From Acidobacteriota bacterium (lineage in GTDB: Bacteria > Acidobacteriota > Terriglobia > Terriglobales > Acidobacteriaceae), in assembly GCA_021781255.1 (NCBI GenBank), contig JAJXXG010000538.1, positions 1-5,369 on the forward strand: 5,369 nucleotides of DNA, written 5' to 3'. Shown here piece after piece: positions 1-5,369 of this stretch. Within the stretch, counting starts at the first letter, position 1, and the number at the start of each line of letters is the position of its first letter. A program made the position numbers and the translations under genes. The notes below the pieces were generated by a model, which was not told the origin of the DNA, made no database searches, and was given only the letters and a program-made list of their open reading frames with translations.

Positions 1-272
1 CGAAAGGCCCAGGCGTCGCATGGACAACATGAGGACAAGCGAGGTGTGGACAAAGAAGAGCAGAACACCAAAGTGTCCGAGATCGCCGAGGCCGCGTATC
101 CTCATGGTTCCAAGGAGGTGGTCGGAGAAAACGAGCCCAACGGCGACGGCACGTAGCAAATCAAGGTTTGCCAGGTCGCGCGTGGCTTCCGCTTGCTGGC
201 ATGGATCAGGTTCTCACTGAGCAGGGAGCGAGCTTCATCGCCGGGAGTTGTCGTCTCGCAAGAAGTAGACAT
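1..272 (-). CDS. Acyltransferase-3 (OafA/YrhL-type) membrane protein, N-terminal part; cut by window edge and apparently frameshifted
   Basis: Acyltransferase-3 proteins are multi-pass inner-membrane enzymes that move acyl groups (often acetyl) onto sugars, which fits a polysaccharide operon. The chosen ATG (272-270) follows the kinase stop by 11 nt and has GAAGGG at 285-280, 7 nt upstream. This frame gives about 31 residues beginning MSTSCETTTPG, then runs into unrelated sequence and stops near 102. The family sequence is in another frame, open from 213 to 1: LANLDLLRAVAVG, SDHLLG, then GHFGVLLFFVHTSLV. The Arg of LLRA and the His of SDHL are 11 positions apart, matching the RX10H motif known in the first membrane helix of this family. 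The family frame has no ATG or GTG before this motif, only CTG or TTG. Removing one CG from the repeat at 177-182 fuses the frames as KPR-DLANLDLL. The family call is strong; whether the gene is intact is open. Only about 90 residues of the usual 350-400 are in the window. Confidence 0.8.
177..182 (-). repeat. (CG)3 dinucleotide tract at the acyltransferase frame break
   Basis: Three CG units sit exactly where the N-terminal frame (ATG 272) must pass into the frame with the acyltransferase motifs. With two units instead of three, the reading continues without a stop from the ATG into the conserved LDLLRA segment. It marks the probable indel site. A three-unit tract is short for an efficient slippage switch. 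Confidence 0.55.
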
Positions 273-279
273 AGATCGG

Positions 280-285
280 CCCTTC
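280..285 (-). promoter_or_regulatory. Ribosome binding site for the acyltransferase start
   Basis: GAAGGG on the minus strand, 7 nt before the ATG at 272. It overlaps the last bases of the kinase gene and its TGA stop, which suggests translational coupling. It is the main reason to place the acyltransferase start here rather than at a rare CTG or TTG in the family frame. Confidence 0.6.
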
Positions 286-2521
286 ACTCCGGCTGCTGAT
301 AGCGCTTGTAGGGGTGGTAGCCGTAGTAGCCATACCCCTCAGAGGACGTTTTGTGGGTGACCTGATTGAGCACCACGCCGATGAGGTTGGCGCGGACGCG
401 ATTGAGCGTGGAAACCACCGCGGCAACAGCTTTGCGACGGGTTTCGCCGGCACGGCTGATGATGAGCACTCCGTCTGCCGCGGTGGCCATCTGCAGGCAC
501 TCCGCAAAGCCCAGCAGCGGCGGCGAATCGAGAATCACCAGGTCGTAGTCCTTGGCGAACTCATCCAGCAGTTCCGAGAGGCGCGGGCCAATCAGATCGG
601 CCGCGCGATGCGAGCCGGGGCCCGACGGCAGCAGGCTCAGGTTTGGCCTGCCCTCCATGGGGATGACAACATCCTGCCAGGCGAGCTCGCCGTTCAGCAC
701 ATTGGAAAGCCCTTCCCGCGGATTCAACCCGAATTTTGCGTGGATACTGGGACGCCTCAGGTCGCCGTCTACAAGCAGTGTTGACTTGCCGCGGGCAGCA
801 TTGGCGACGGCAAGATGGGCTGCCAGAGTGCTCTTTCCCTCTCCCGGCTCGGCGCTTGTGACCGCGATGGAGCGAAGGCGCTGCTCAAAGTCGGAAAGAA
901 GGATGGTGTTGCGAATCGTCCGCACGGCCTCTTCAAAGCTTGAGATCGAACGATAGTACCCCTTGCGGCGATCACCGTTCTTTTCAACGGCCGGGCTTGC
1001 CGCGGGCATCGCGGTCTCAAGGGAACCGGGCTCAGTATTCCTGGCGAGGTGCGACACATCGCGATCCAGGGGCAACATGCCAATGACATCTGCGCCAAGA
1101 AAGCGGCTGGCTTCCTCGGGATCGCGGAGTGTGGTGTCGAGCGTGTCGTGCAGCAACGCCGCGCCGACCGCCAGGAGCAACGAGAAGAGGAATGCCAGCA
1201 GGACATTGAGCTTTGTGTTTGGGAAGACTGGCTTGGCAGGGGGACGCGCCGAGTCGGCAATGCGGATATTGTTGTCTTTGAATCCTGCATTGATGCCCGC
1301 CTCGTTGATCTTGGTGATGAGATCGTCGTAGAGCGCCTTGTCAGCGGCAGCGTCCTGCTTCAACTGCTGATACTGGAATGAGCTCGCGTTAATATGGTCC
1401 CATTCCGCTTTTGTTTCCGCGACGGCCTGCTGGAGCATCTGCTCGCGGTTCAGGCTCTCTTTGTACTGCATTTGAACCCTGTCGCTGATGCGACGGCGCG
1501 TGTCATTGAACTGCTTTTGCACCTCGGCCAGGTTGGCGGCGGCCTTGCGATACTCAGGGTGGCTCTTGCCGTAAGTGGATGCTGCCTGCGCGAACTGCAG
1601 TTGCGCCTGATTTACGGCATCGTTCAGTTTTGCCAGCGAGTCCCCTTGCGAAGAGATCTCCGCAGCTTCCAGGGAACCGGATTGCATCGCATTCCAGGCT
1701 GCTTCCTTGCTAACCCTGTCCGCCTGGGCGCTTGTGTACTCTGTGTTCAGTTGAAGGAGCCGCGCCGAAAGAATGTTCGTCTTATCTTCCGGATTGATCA
1801 CGTCCATGTCCTTCTCAAATTGCGCAAGCGCAAGGCTTGACCGCTCCATCCTTGCCTTCAACTCATCGAGTTGTCTTGACATGAAGGAAGAAACATCGCC
1901 CGACGATCGAATGCGAAGCTGATAGGTCTGATCAAGGTACGAGTTTGCCACCGCATTCGCTACATCCGCAGCGACGCGCGGATCACGAGAGCGATAGCTG
2001 ATCAGCAGCAGGTAGGTTCCAGCCGGCTGAGTTACCCGCAGGCCGTTAATCGACACCGGCGAACTGGCAAGAGCCTGTACCTTCTGCGGATTTTCATTCC
2101 GGCTTTCACCCTTCAGCAAGTGAAACTGCTCGGCTACCGGACGCAGCACGGCATCCGATTGAATAAGCCTGACCTGTGTCGCGAAAAACGCATCTGAGCC
2201 AACATCATTCGCAGAGGCGGTTGATCCCTGTCCTACTACTGCGGATGGCGCTTGTGGGTCGACGTTGATCGTTGCCGTAGACTCGTAGATCGGCTTCAGG
2301 CGAGCTGACACGATGAACGTGATCAGCATGCAAACCACAACGAAGGCAACCATCTTCCAGAGATGCCGCCGAAGGACCCAGAAATAATGCGACAGGGGGA
2401 CCGCTGGTGTTTCCGGCTCGAAGTCCTGGGTAGAAGGAAGGGGCGCATAGTGCGATGCGGTCGCCCGGTTATTGCGTACTTCTTCAGCGATCTCAGCCGG
2501 CATTTGATTCTTTTCAGACAT
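284..2521 (-). CDS. Wzc-like polysaccharide co-polymerase with BY-type tyrosine autokinase domain
   Basis: An inner-membrane protein of 745 residues that sets chain length and drives assembly and export of exopolysaccharide or capsule, working with a Wza-type exporter. Order: cytoplasmic N-terminus; first membrane helix about 57-74 (MVAFVVVCMLITFIVSA); periplasmic Wzz domain with long coiled coil about 205-400; proline motif RPPAKPVFP 426-434; second membrane helix about 437-458; cytoplasmic kinase about 520-725. The kinase has EAVRTIR (EX2RX2R oligomerisation motif, 531-537), Walker A SAEPGEGKST (556-565, Lys563), Walker A' LLVDGDLRRP (582-591) and Walker B YDLVILDSPP (659-668). A C-terminal cluster of six tyrosines (730, 732, 733, 735, 738, 741) is the expected autophosphorylation tail. 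Length matches one-piece kinases of the Wzc/EpsB type. I chose ATG 2521; a TTG at 2533 is possible and adds four residues. Neither has a strong ribosome site, so coupling to the upstream gene (stop 18 nt before) is likely. No cognate phosphatase is in the window. Confidence 0.96.
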   Translation of the reverse strand: MSEKNQMPAEIAEEVRNNRATASHYAPLPSTQDFEPETPAVPLSHYFWVLRRHLWKMVAFVVVCMLITFIVSARLKPIYESTATINVDPQAPSAVVGQGSTASANDVGSDAFFATQVRLIQSDAVLRPVAEQFHLLKGESRNENPQKVQALASSPVSINGLRVTQPAGTYLLLISYRSRDPRVAADVANAVANSYLDQTYQLRIRSSGDVSSFMSRQLDELKARMERSSLALAQFEKDMDVINPEDKTNILSARLLQLNTEYTSAQADRVSKEAAWNAMQSGSLEAAEISSQGDSLAKLNDAVNQAQLQFAQAASTYGKSHPEYRKAAANLAEVQKQFNDTRRRISDRVQMQYKESLNREQMLQQAVAETKAEWDHINASSFQYQQLKQDAAADKALYDDLITKINEAGINAGFKDNNIRIADSARPPAKPVFPNTKLNVLLAFLFSLLLAVGAALLHDTLDTTLRDPEEASRFLGADVIGMLPLDRDVSHLARNTEPGSLETAMPAASPAVEKNGDRRKGYYRSISSFEEAVRTIRNTILLSDFEQRLRSIAVTSAEPGEGKSTLAAHLAVANAARGKSTLLVDGDLRRPSIHAKFGLNPREGLSNVLNGELAWQDVVIPMEGRPNLSLLPSGPGSHRAADLIGPRLSELLDEFAKDYDLVILDSPPLLGFAECLQMATAADGVLIISRAGETRRKAVAAVVSTLNRVRANLIGVVLNQVTHKTSSEGYGYYGYHPYKRYQQPE

Positions 2522-2539
2522 AGATTTGTGCAATTCGAC

Positions 2540-3526
2540 TTAGTGATAGATGTAGAGGAGAGACATGCCAATCGCCATACCGGCCGTTCCCACGACGTAG
2601 AAGACATTGCGAGCCGTCTTACGACCGGTTGCTTCCGGGATATACAGGACGTCATTGGCCATCAGCGGAACGTCGGGAGATTTCCGATCCAATATCTTCT
2701 TCAGTTCGACCGGGATCTGGCTCTTTCCGCCGCTGCCAGCCTCGGTACGAAAGATATAGGCCCTGTGCGCAGCAAAGGGGCTCAGCCCCTGCGTGAGAGC
2801 CAGAGCGGTAAAGATTGTCGCTTCAGAACCAGCCTTGATGGGATAGGCTCCAGGCGCCTTTACGTTTCCCACCACGTAATATTGCCCGGCCTCGGGAACA
2901 CGGACGACTTCGCCGCCATGCAGACTTACGTTCAAGGAAGGATCCACCGCGTCGAGCAGACCGCGCACGGGAATTCGCTGGATCAACGTGGTTGATTTGC
3001 CATCGGCGGTGGGCTGTTGACGGCTGATCAGGATATCCTGACCGGCATTGTCTGCGAGTCCACCCGCCTGCGAGATCGCATCCAGGAGAGTTACGTTACC
3101 CACGGCCTGCAACGTCACCGGCGTTCTGACTGCTCCCACCACATTGACAGGTCGGCTTCGATACTCCACCACCGATACCGTGACGACGGGATCCACGAGC
3201 ACCTGCCCATTGACGAGGGCGTTTGTGATGGCCTTCTCGAGTTCTTCGGGATAAAGCCCTGCTGCCTGAACGTGCTGCTTGAGCATTGGCAAGCGGATCG
3301 TGCCGTCCGAATCCACACGAACGGTTCGCGTCAACTCGGGCGAGTCATACACGGTGATGCCAACCAGATCATTCGGCCCTATCCGTTCCGCAGGAAGATT
3401 GGAGGAGTCACTTAATGTTGTTGCCCCGGCGCCTGCATGCGAAGCGCTGGATGCGCCCGGCTGCTGTTGCGCGACTGCTACACCAGCAAAGGCGATTGTC
3501 AAAAGAGCAATGACTATTTTCTTCAT
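2540..3526 (-). CDS. Wza-like polysaccharide export protein (Poly_export plus two SLBB domains)
   Basis: A periplasmic/outer-membrane exporter, 328 residues from ATG 3526, expected to form the ring channel through which the polymer leaves the cell. A signal peptide starts MKKIVIALLTIAFAGVAVA, with likely cleavage after Ala19 before QQQ. There is no lipobox cysteine, so unlike E. coli Wza it is probably not a lipoprotein. The Poly_export domain (about 48-122) begins ERIGPNDLVGITVYDSPEL. Two SLBB-type repeats follow: RPVNVVGAV onward (about 125-169) and YYVVGNVKAPGAYPI onward (about 215-260). A hydrophobic C-terminal helix (about 307-327, NVFYVVGTAGMAIGMSLLYIY) may be the outer-membrane helix that in Wza forms the alpha-barrel. 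In-frame earlier starts exist: ATG 3610 (28 more residues, 5 nt after the regulator stop) and TTG 3553 (preceded by AGAAGGG). I prefer 3526 because it puts the signal peptide at the N-terminus, although its ribosome site is weak. Confidence 0.94.
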   Translation of the reverse strand: MKKIVIALLTIAFAGVAVAQQQPGASSASHAGAGATTLSDSSNLPAERIGPNDLVGITVYDSPELTRTVRVDSDGTIRLPMLKQHVQAAGLYPEELEKAITNALVNGQVLVDPVVTVSVVEYRSRPVNVVGAVRTPVTLQAVGNVTLLDAISQAGGLADNAGQDILISRQQPTADGKSTTLIQRIPVRGLLDAVDPSLNVSLHGGEVVRVPEAGQYYVVGNVKAPGAYPIKAGSEATIFTALALTQGLSPFAAHRAYIFRTEAGSGGKSQIPVELKKILDRKSPDVPLMANDVLYIPEATGRKTARNVFYVVGTAGMAIGMSLLYIYH

Positions 3527-3615
3527 AACTAGACTCTGGGAAACAGCCCGCAATCTACCCTTCTGGTCGGAAACACATCTAAGTCCCGAATGCTGAAACA
3601 AGGTCGCCATATTGA
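3527..3615 (-). promoter_or_regulatory. 89-nt spacer between RHH gene and exporter, with competing start sites
   Basis: This is the only sizeable gap inside the operon. It stays open in the exporter frame, with an ATG at 3610 and a TTG at 3553. The TTG has AGAAGGG (3564-3558) four bases upstream, a better ribosome site than the one before ATG 3526. Initiation at 3553 would give a nine-residue longer signal-peptide n-region (reading MRAVSQSLV before MKKI), which is still acceptable. No promoter consensus or hairpin terminator is evident. Confidence 0.35.
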
Positions 3616-3888
3616 TTAACGTTGCAATCCTGTACTTGAAGAATCGACCCGCGCAGCGAGTTCTTGAATCTTCTGATCGAGTTTGTTGATCTGGGCTCGG
3701 AACTCATCCACGTAACGGCCAGGCATATCGTCGTGATTGGTTCCGTGCAGGAGAGCCTGCATCGCATCGCGCGTGAGGTCCGATACGCTTCTCGCGCCCG
3801 TGGTCGAACACAGGTGCAGCAGCGCCGAATACTCTTCTTCAGAGAGCCGGACACTAATGGTTCGCGATCTGGGTTTGAGCACCGTCAT
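3616..3888 (-). CDS. Small ribbon-helix-helix (CopG/Arc-type) DNA-binding protein with C-terminal coiled coil
   Basis: A 90-residue likely transcription regulator. The N-terminal part fits a ribbon-helix-helix fold: beta strand RTISVRLS (9-16), helix A SEEEYSALLHLCSTTG (16-31), turn with GARSVSDLT, helix B about 36-47 (SDLTRDAMQALL). A linker follows, then a heptad pattern with Phe63, Ile67, Leu70, Ile74, Leu77 and Val81, suggesting a coiled coil that could add to dimer or higher-order assembly. ATG 3888 is chosen; a TTG two codons earlier (3894) is also open. It is the first gene of the exopolysaccharide unit and lies just upstream of the exporter. Proteins of this fold often repress their own operon or act as antitoxins. 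No toxin-like partner gene is adjacent, so a local regulator of the operon is the better inference. Target and effector are not visible. Confidence 0.85.
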   Translation of the reverse strand: MTVLKPRSRTISVRLSEEEYSALLHLCSTTGARSVSDLTRDAMQALLHGTNHDDMPGRYVDEFRAQINKLDQKIQELAARVDSSSTGLQR

Positions 3889-3897
3889 TTTCAACTT

Positions 3898-3917
3898 GAA
3901 TTGGAGGAAACCAATTC
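3898..3917. promoter_or_regulatory. Perfect 7-bp inverted repeat upstream of the RHH gene (candidate operator or leader hairpin)
   Basis: GAATTGG, six-base spacer, CCAATTC. It ends 9 nt before the regulator ATG (3888). As DNA it could be an operator for the RHH dimer; as RNA it would form a stem with a six-base loop right over the ribosome entry region. No strong Shine-Dalgarno is seen between it and the ATG. Function is inferred from position and symmetry only. Confidence 0.4.
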
Positions 3918-3966
3918 TGGCGAACTTTGAGGGCAGAGACTTGGTGAGTCGATTGAAGGGTAAGCT

Positions 3967-3980
3967 GAGTTATCCAACTC
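3967..3980. repeat. Short perfect inverted repeat GAGTT-ATCC-AACTC
   Basis: Five-base arms with a four-base loop, upstream of the regulator gene. It is not followed by a T-run on either strand, so it is not a terminator. It could be part of the leader of the minus-strand operon, but arms this short are common by chance. Confidence 0.2.
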
Positions 3981-4057
3981 TGTAGCTGCCGGACTTGCCC
4001 GGGCTGTTCAATTTTGAGACAGGCTTCGCCTTCGTCGGTCCCATCTAGCTGGACCGC

Positions 4058-4085
4058 ATTACAAGAAGATTTATTGGATTAGCAA
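4058..4085 (-). promoter_or_regulatory. Candidate sigma-70-like promoter for the RHH-exopolysaccharide operon
   Basis: On the minus strand TTGCTA (4085-4080) and TGTAAT (4063-4058) are spaced by 16 bases. The -10 matches TATAAT at five of six positions and the -35 matches at four of six. Initiation near 4050 would give a leader of about 160 nt that includes the inverted repeats at 3967-3980 and 3898-3917. This is consensus matching only. Confidence 0.3.
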
Positions 4086-4112
4086 CCAAGGTAGAAAAAC
4101 AAACATGCAGTG

Positions 4113-4130
4113 TGGACGTTCATCCGTCCA
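4113..4130. repeat. Perfect inverted repeat TGGACG-TTCATC-CGTCCA
   Basis: Six-base arms and a six-base loop in the divergent intergenic region, just upstream of the candidate minus-strand promoter. It could be a regulator site or an RNA hairpin. The T-rich stretch on the minus strand begins about ten bases after the stem, too far for a typical terminator. Confidence 0.3.
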
Positions 4131-4406
4131 GTTAATTGAAGCTTAGCAAGCATCCGCTCAAACCGCAAGGCAAACGTCTGACATTTGCGCGTATTTTTTC
4201 TGCTTATTTATCTACTATTAACGGGGCCTCCGCTCTGAATCCGTATCGAATTGCACAGACTTTACCCTGCGGTTTTGTCACTGCGCGGTGGAACATGTGC
4301 ACGAGATTCAACGCCAATATGCGTTGCGAGTTCCTGGACGGAGAGATCATCTGCACGCGGAAGAAGTGCGGGTGATGGCTCCCGGACATTGGGGTGGAAT
4401 CCACTC

Positions 4407-4422
4407 GTCCGTCAAGGCGGAC
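4407..4422. repeat. Perfect inverted repeat GTCCG-TCAAGG-CGGAC
   Basis: GC-rich five-base arms with a six-base loop, in the intergenic region. No T-run follows on either strand. It resembles the 4113-4130 repeat in carrying a GTCC/GGAC core, but the two are not clear copies of one element. Confidence 0.25.
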
Positions 4423-4619
4423 AAAATTGATGGGCGCATCTAAAAATATCAGAAATTGGACGTAGCACCTTGCCCGTGTCGTGCGTGCTGAGCGATGACG
4501 TTTTGTCGCTGCCAATTGGGAGCCCGTCGGAACCGAACACGGGAGCAACAATTCGGGGCAACCGCGATCCGGCCCTGTGGATGCGGCTCTGGACCATCAA
4601 ATGGCATTATTTTTTTCTA

Positions 4620-4649
4620 TTGACATCCGACTTGTGCAGGCATTAGGGT
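4620..4649 (+). promoter_or_regulatory. Candidate sigma-70 promoter of the outer-membrane receptor gene
   Basis: A perfect TTGACA (4620-4625), 18-base spacer, then TAGGGT (4644-4649), which keeps the first, second and last positions of TATAAT. An A/T-rich block with a T-run (about 4608-4619) precedes the -35 and could act as an UP element. Initiation near 4656 would leave a leader of about 78 nt before ATG 4735. Confidence 0.45.
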
Positions 4650-4720
4650 TTTGCAGTGGTCAGACCATGCTCATTCTGGCCTCTTTCGATGGGCTCTCCA
4701 TTCCAACCCACCATTTCAAC

Positions 4721-4725
4721 GAGGT
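4721..4725 (+). promoter_or_regulatory. Ribosome binding site GAGGT for the receptor gene
   Basis: GAGGT lies 9 nt before ATG 4735. A second in-frame ATG at 4741 would have 15 nt spacing, so the first ATG is preferred. Confidence 0.65.
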
Positions 4726-4734
4726 CACTGAGTC

Positions 4735-5369
4735 ATGCGTATGAGAATTTCTAGAGCTACCGCCAATGAGCGGTATTGGGGCGTCAACCGCAAAATTCGT
4801 CAAGTCACAGCCAACGTGCTTTTCGGATTGGCCTTATGTCTGGGATGGGCAGCCCTGCCGGCCGTCGCACAAACCGCCGGCGAAGGATCCGTGGTCGGCA
4901 CGGTCACGGATTCGACAGGCGCAGTGGTCGCCAACGCCCAGATTGTAGCGATGAACAAGGCGACGGGCGTACTCACCAAGCGCGAGTCGTCGTCTGCTGG
5001 AGTGTTCAGGATCTCGCCTTTGCCTCCGGGAACCTATTTTATTGCCGTAACCGCACCGGGCTTTAAGAAGCTTGAGCAGGACAATCTTGTTGTAAACGCG
5101 CTTCAGGTTCTGACTTTCAACCCGACGCTGAGCGTTGGTGAGGCTACGCAGACCGTGATGATCACGGCGGCGCCTCCAGCGCTGGATACAACCGATGCGA
5201 TTGTCGGCCTCACCATGGAGAACGAGACCTACTCCAATTTACCGTTGCAGATGAACAACGCGCAGCGCGACCCGACGGCATTCGGAGCCCTTACGCCAGG
5301 CGCGCAGGGCGGGACACGTCTGCCGATTGTTGGTGGAACGGGAAACTTTCTGGGGCAGCTTTATCTGGA
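4735..5369 (+). CDS. Oar-like TonB-dependent outer-membrane receptor with N-terminal carboxypeptidase-regulatory-like domain, 5' part
   Basis: The first 211 residues of an outer-membrane protein that stays open to the window edge; full members of this group are usually around 1000-1200 residues. The N-terminus is long and basic, then has a hydrophobic core (VLFGLALCLGWAALPAVA, about 28-45) with likely signal-peptidase cleavage after AVA (45). Residues about 51-134 form a CarboxypepD_reg-like beta-sandwich: GSVVGTVTDSTGAVVANAQI, then GVFRISPLPPGTYFIAVTAPGF. From about 168 the sequence (NLPLQMNNAQRDP, then LTPGAQGG) resembles the start of the plug domain in this family. The TonB-dependent barrel itself lies outside the window. 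Such proteins are abundant in Acidobacteriota and are thought to take up large substrates such as glycans. Divergent placement next to an exopolysaccharide operon does not prove a shared role. The substrate is unknown. Confidence 0.9.
   Translation, partial: MRMRISRATANERYWGVNRKIRQVTANVLFGLALCLGWAALPAVAQTAGEGSVVGTVTDSTGAVVANAQIVAMNKATGVLTKRESSSAGVFRISPLPPGTYFIAVTAPGFKKLEQDNLVVNALQVLTFNPTLSVGEATQTVMITAAPPALDTTDAIVGLTMENETYSNLPLQMNNAQRDPTAFGALTPGAQGGTRLPIVGGTGNFLGQLYL

Larger units (their letters stand above)
3889..4734. other. Long divergent intergenic region without a convincing gene
   Basis: About 846 bases separate the minus-strand exopolysaccharide unit from the plus-strand outer-membrane receptor gene. 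Several frames are open for 70-115 codons between 4136 and 4551 on both strands. They start at TTG or GTG, lack ribosome sites and have no motif I recognise. The region is visibly richer in A/T stretches than the flanking genes (for example 4190-4220 and 4608-4620). It holds candidate promoters for both directions and short perfect inverted repeats, listed separately. A decayed gene or an unrecognised small RNA cannot be excluded. Confidence 0.6.

Noticed and set aside
314..784. Plus-strand open frame of 156 codons and similar long frames opposite the kinase gene
   Set aside because: It is an antisense shadow of the well-supported kinase coding sequence and has no independent motif.
4170..4199. 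Possible plus-strand terminator: GCAAA/TTTGC stem followed shortly by six T
   Set aside because: The stem has only five pairs with a nine-base loop and is A/T-rich, and no plus-strand gene lies upstream to need it.
4123..4342. TCCGTCCAG (4123-4131) and its reverse complement CTGGACGGA near 4334-4342 as a long-range inverted repeat
   Set aside because: A nine-base match is expected by chance about once in a spacer of this length.
4136..4375. Plus-strand open frame of 79 codons
   Set aside because: TTG start without a Shine-Dalgarno, no family resemblance, and it spans an A/T-rich promoter-like stretch.
4222..4443. Plus-strand open frame of 73 codons with a protein-like stretch (GHWGGIHSSVKADKIDG)
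   Set aside because: Only internal GTG starts with no ribosome site. I recognise no family, and it may simply be the shadow of the open minus frame.
4204..4551. Minus-strand open frame of 115 codons
   Set aside because: It starts at TTG with no ribosome site, has no recognisable domain, is rich in scattered His/Arg/Ser, and overlaps open plus-strand frames of similar quality.

Overview
The window looks like chromosomal DNA of a moderately GC-rich soil-type bacterium, most likely an Acidobacteriota member of the Terriglobia group. This is inferred from the style of two proteins: a divergent Oar-like outer-membrane protein that starts with a carboxypeptidase-regulatory-like domain, and an acyltransferase-3 protein with the 'GHFGVLLFFVHTSLVLML' segment. 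No rRNA or other firm taxonomic marker is present.

Layout. On the minus strand, reading from about 3890 down to 1, four genes are packed head to tail: a small ribbon-helix-helix regulator (3888-3616), a Wza-like polysaccharide export protein (3526-2540), a Wzc-like polysaccharide co-polymerase fused to a BY-type tyrosine autokinase (2521-284), and the start of an acyltransferase-3 membrane protein (272-1, cut by the window edge). Gaps are short (18 nt between export protein and kinase, 11 nt between kinase and acyltransferase), so this reads as one exopolysaccharide/capsule operon. The kinase would control chain length and assembly in the inner membrane, the export protein would carry the polymer through periplasm and outer membrane, and the acyltransferase would decorate sugars or precursors. 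The RHH protein at the head of the operon is a candidate local regulator, and a perfect inverted repeat lies 9 nt upstream of its start.

On the plus strand a large outer-membrane TonB-dependent-receptor-like protein begins at 4735 and runs off the right edge. It has a good Shine-Dalgarno and a plausible sigma-70 promoter. Between the two divergent units lie about 846 bases (3889-4734) without a convincing gene. They hold promoter-like sites, several short inverted repeats and a few overlapping open frames that I do not accept as genes.

The most unusual observation is in the acyltransferase. The well-placed ATG with its ribosome site (272) and the conserved family sequence lie in different reading frames. 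Removing one CG unit from a (CG)3 tract at 177-182 would join them exactly. This is a recent mutation, a sequencing error or, less likely, a slippage switch. I see no CRISPR array, tRNA, rRNA, insertion sequence or clear rho-independent terminator.
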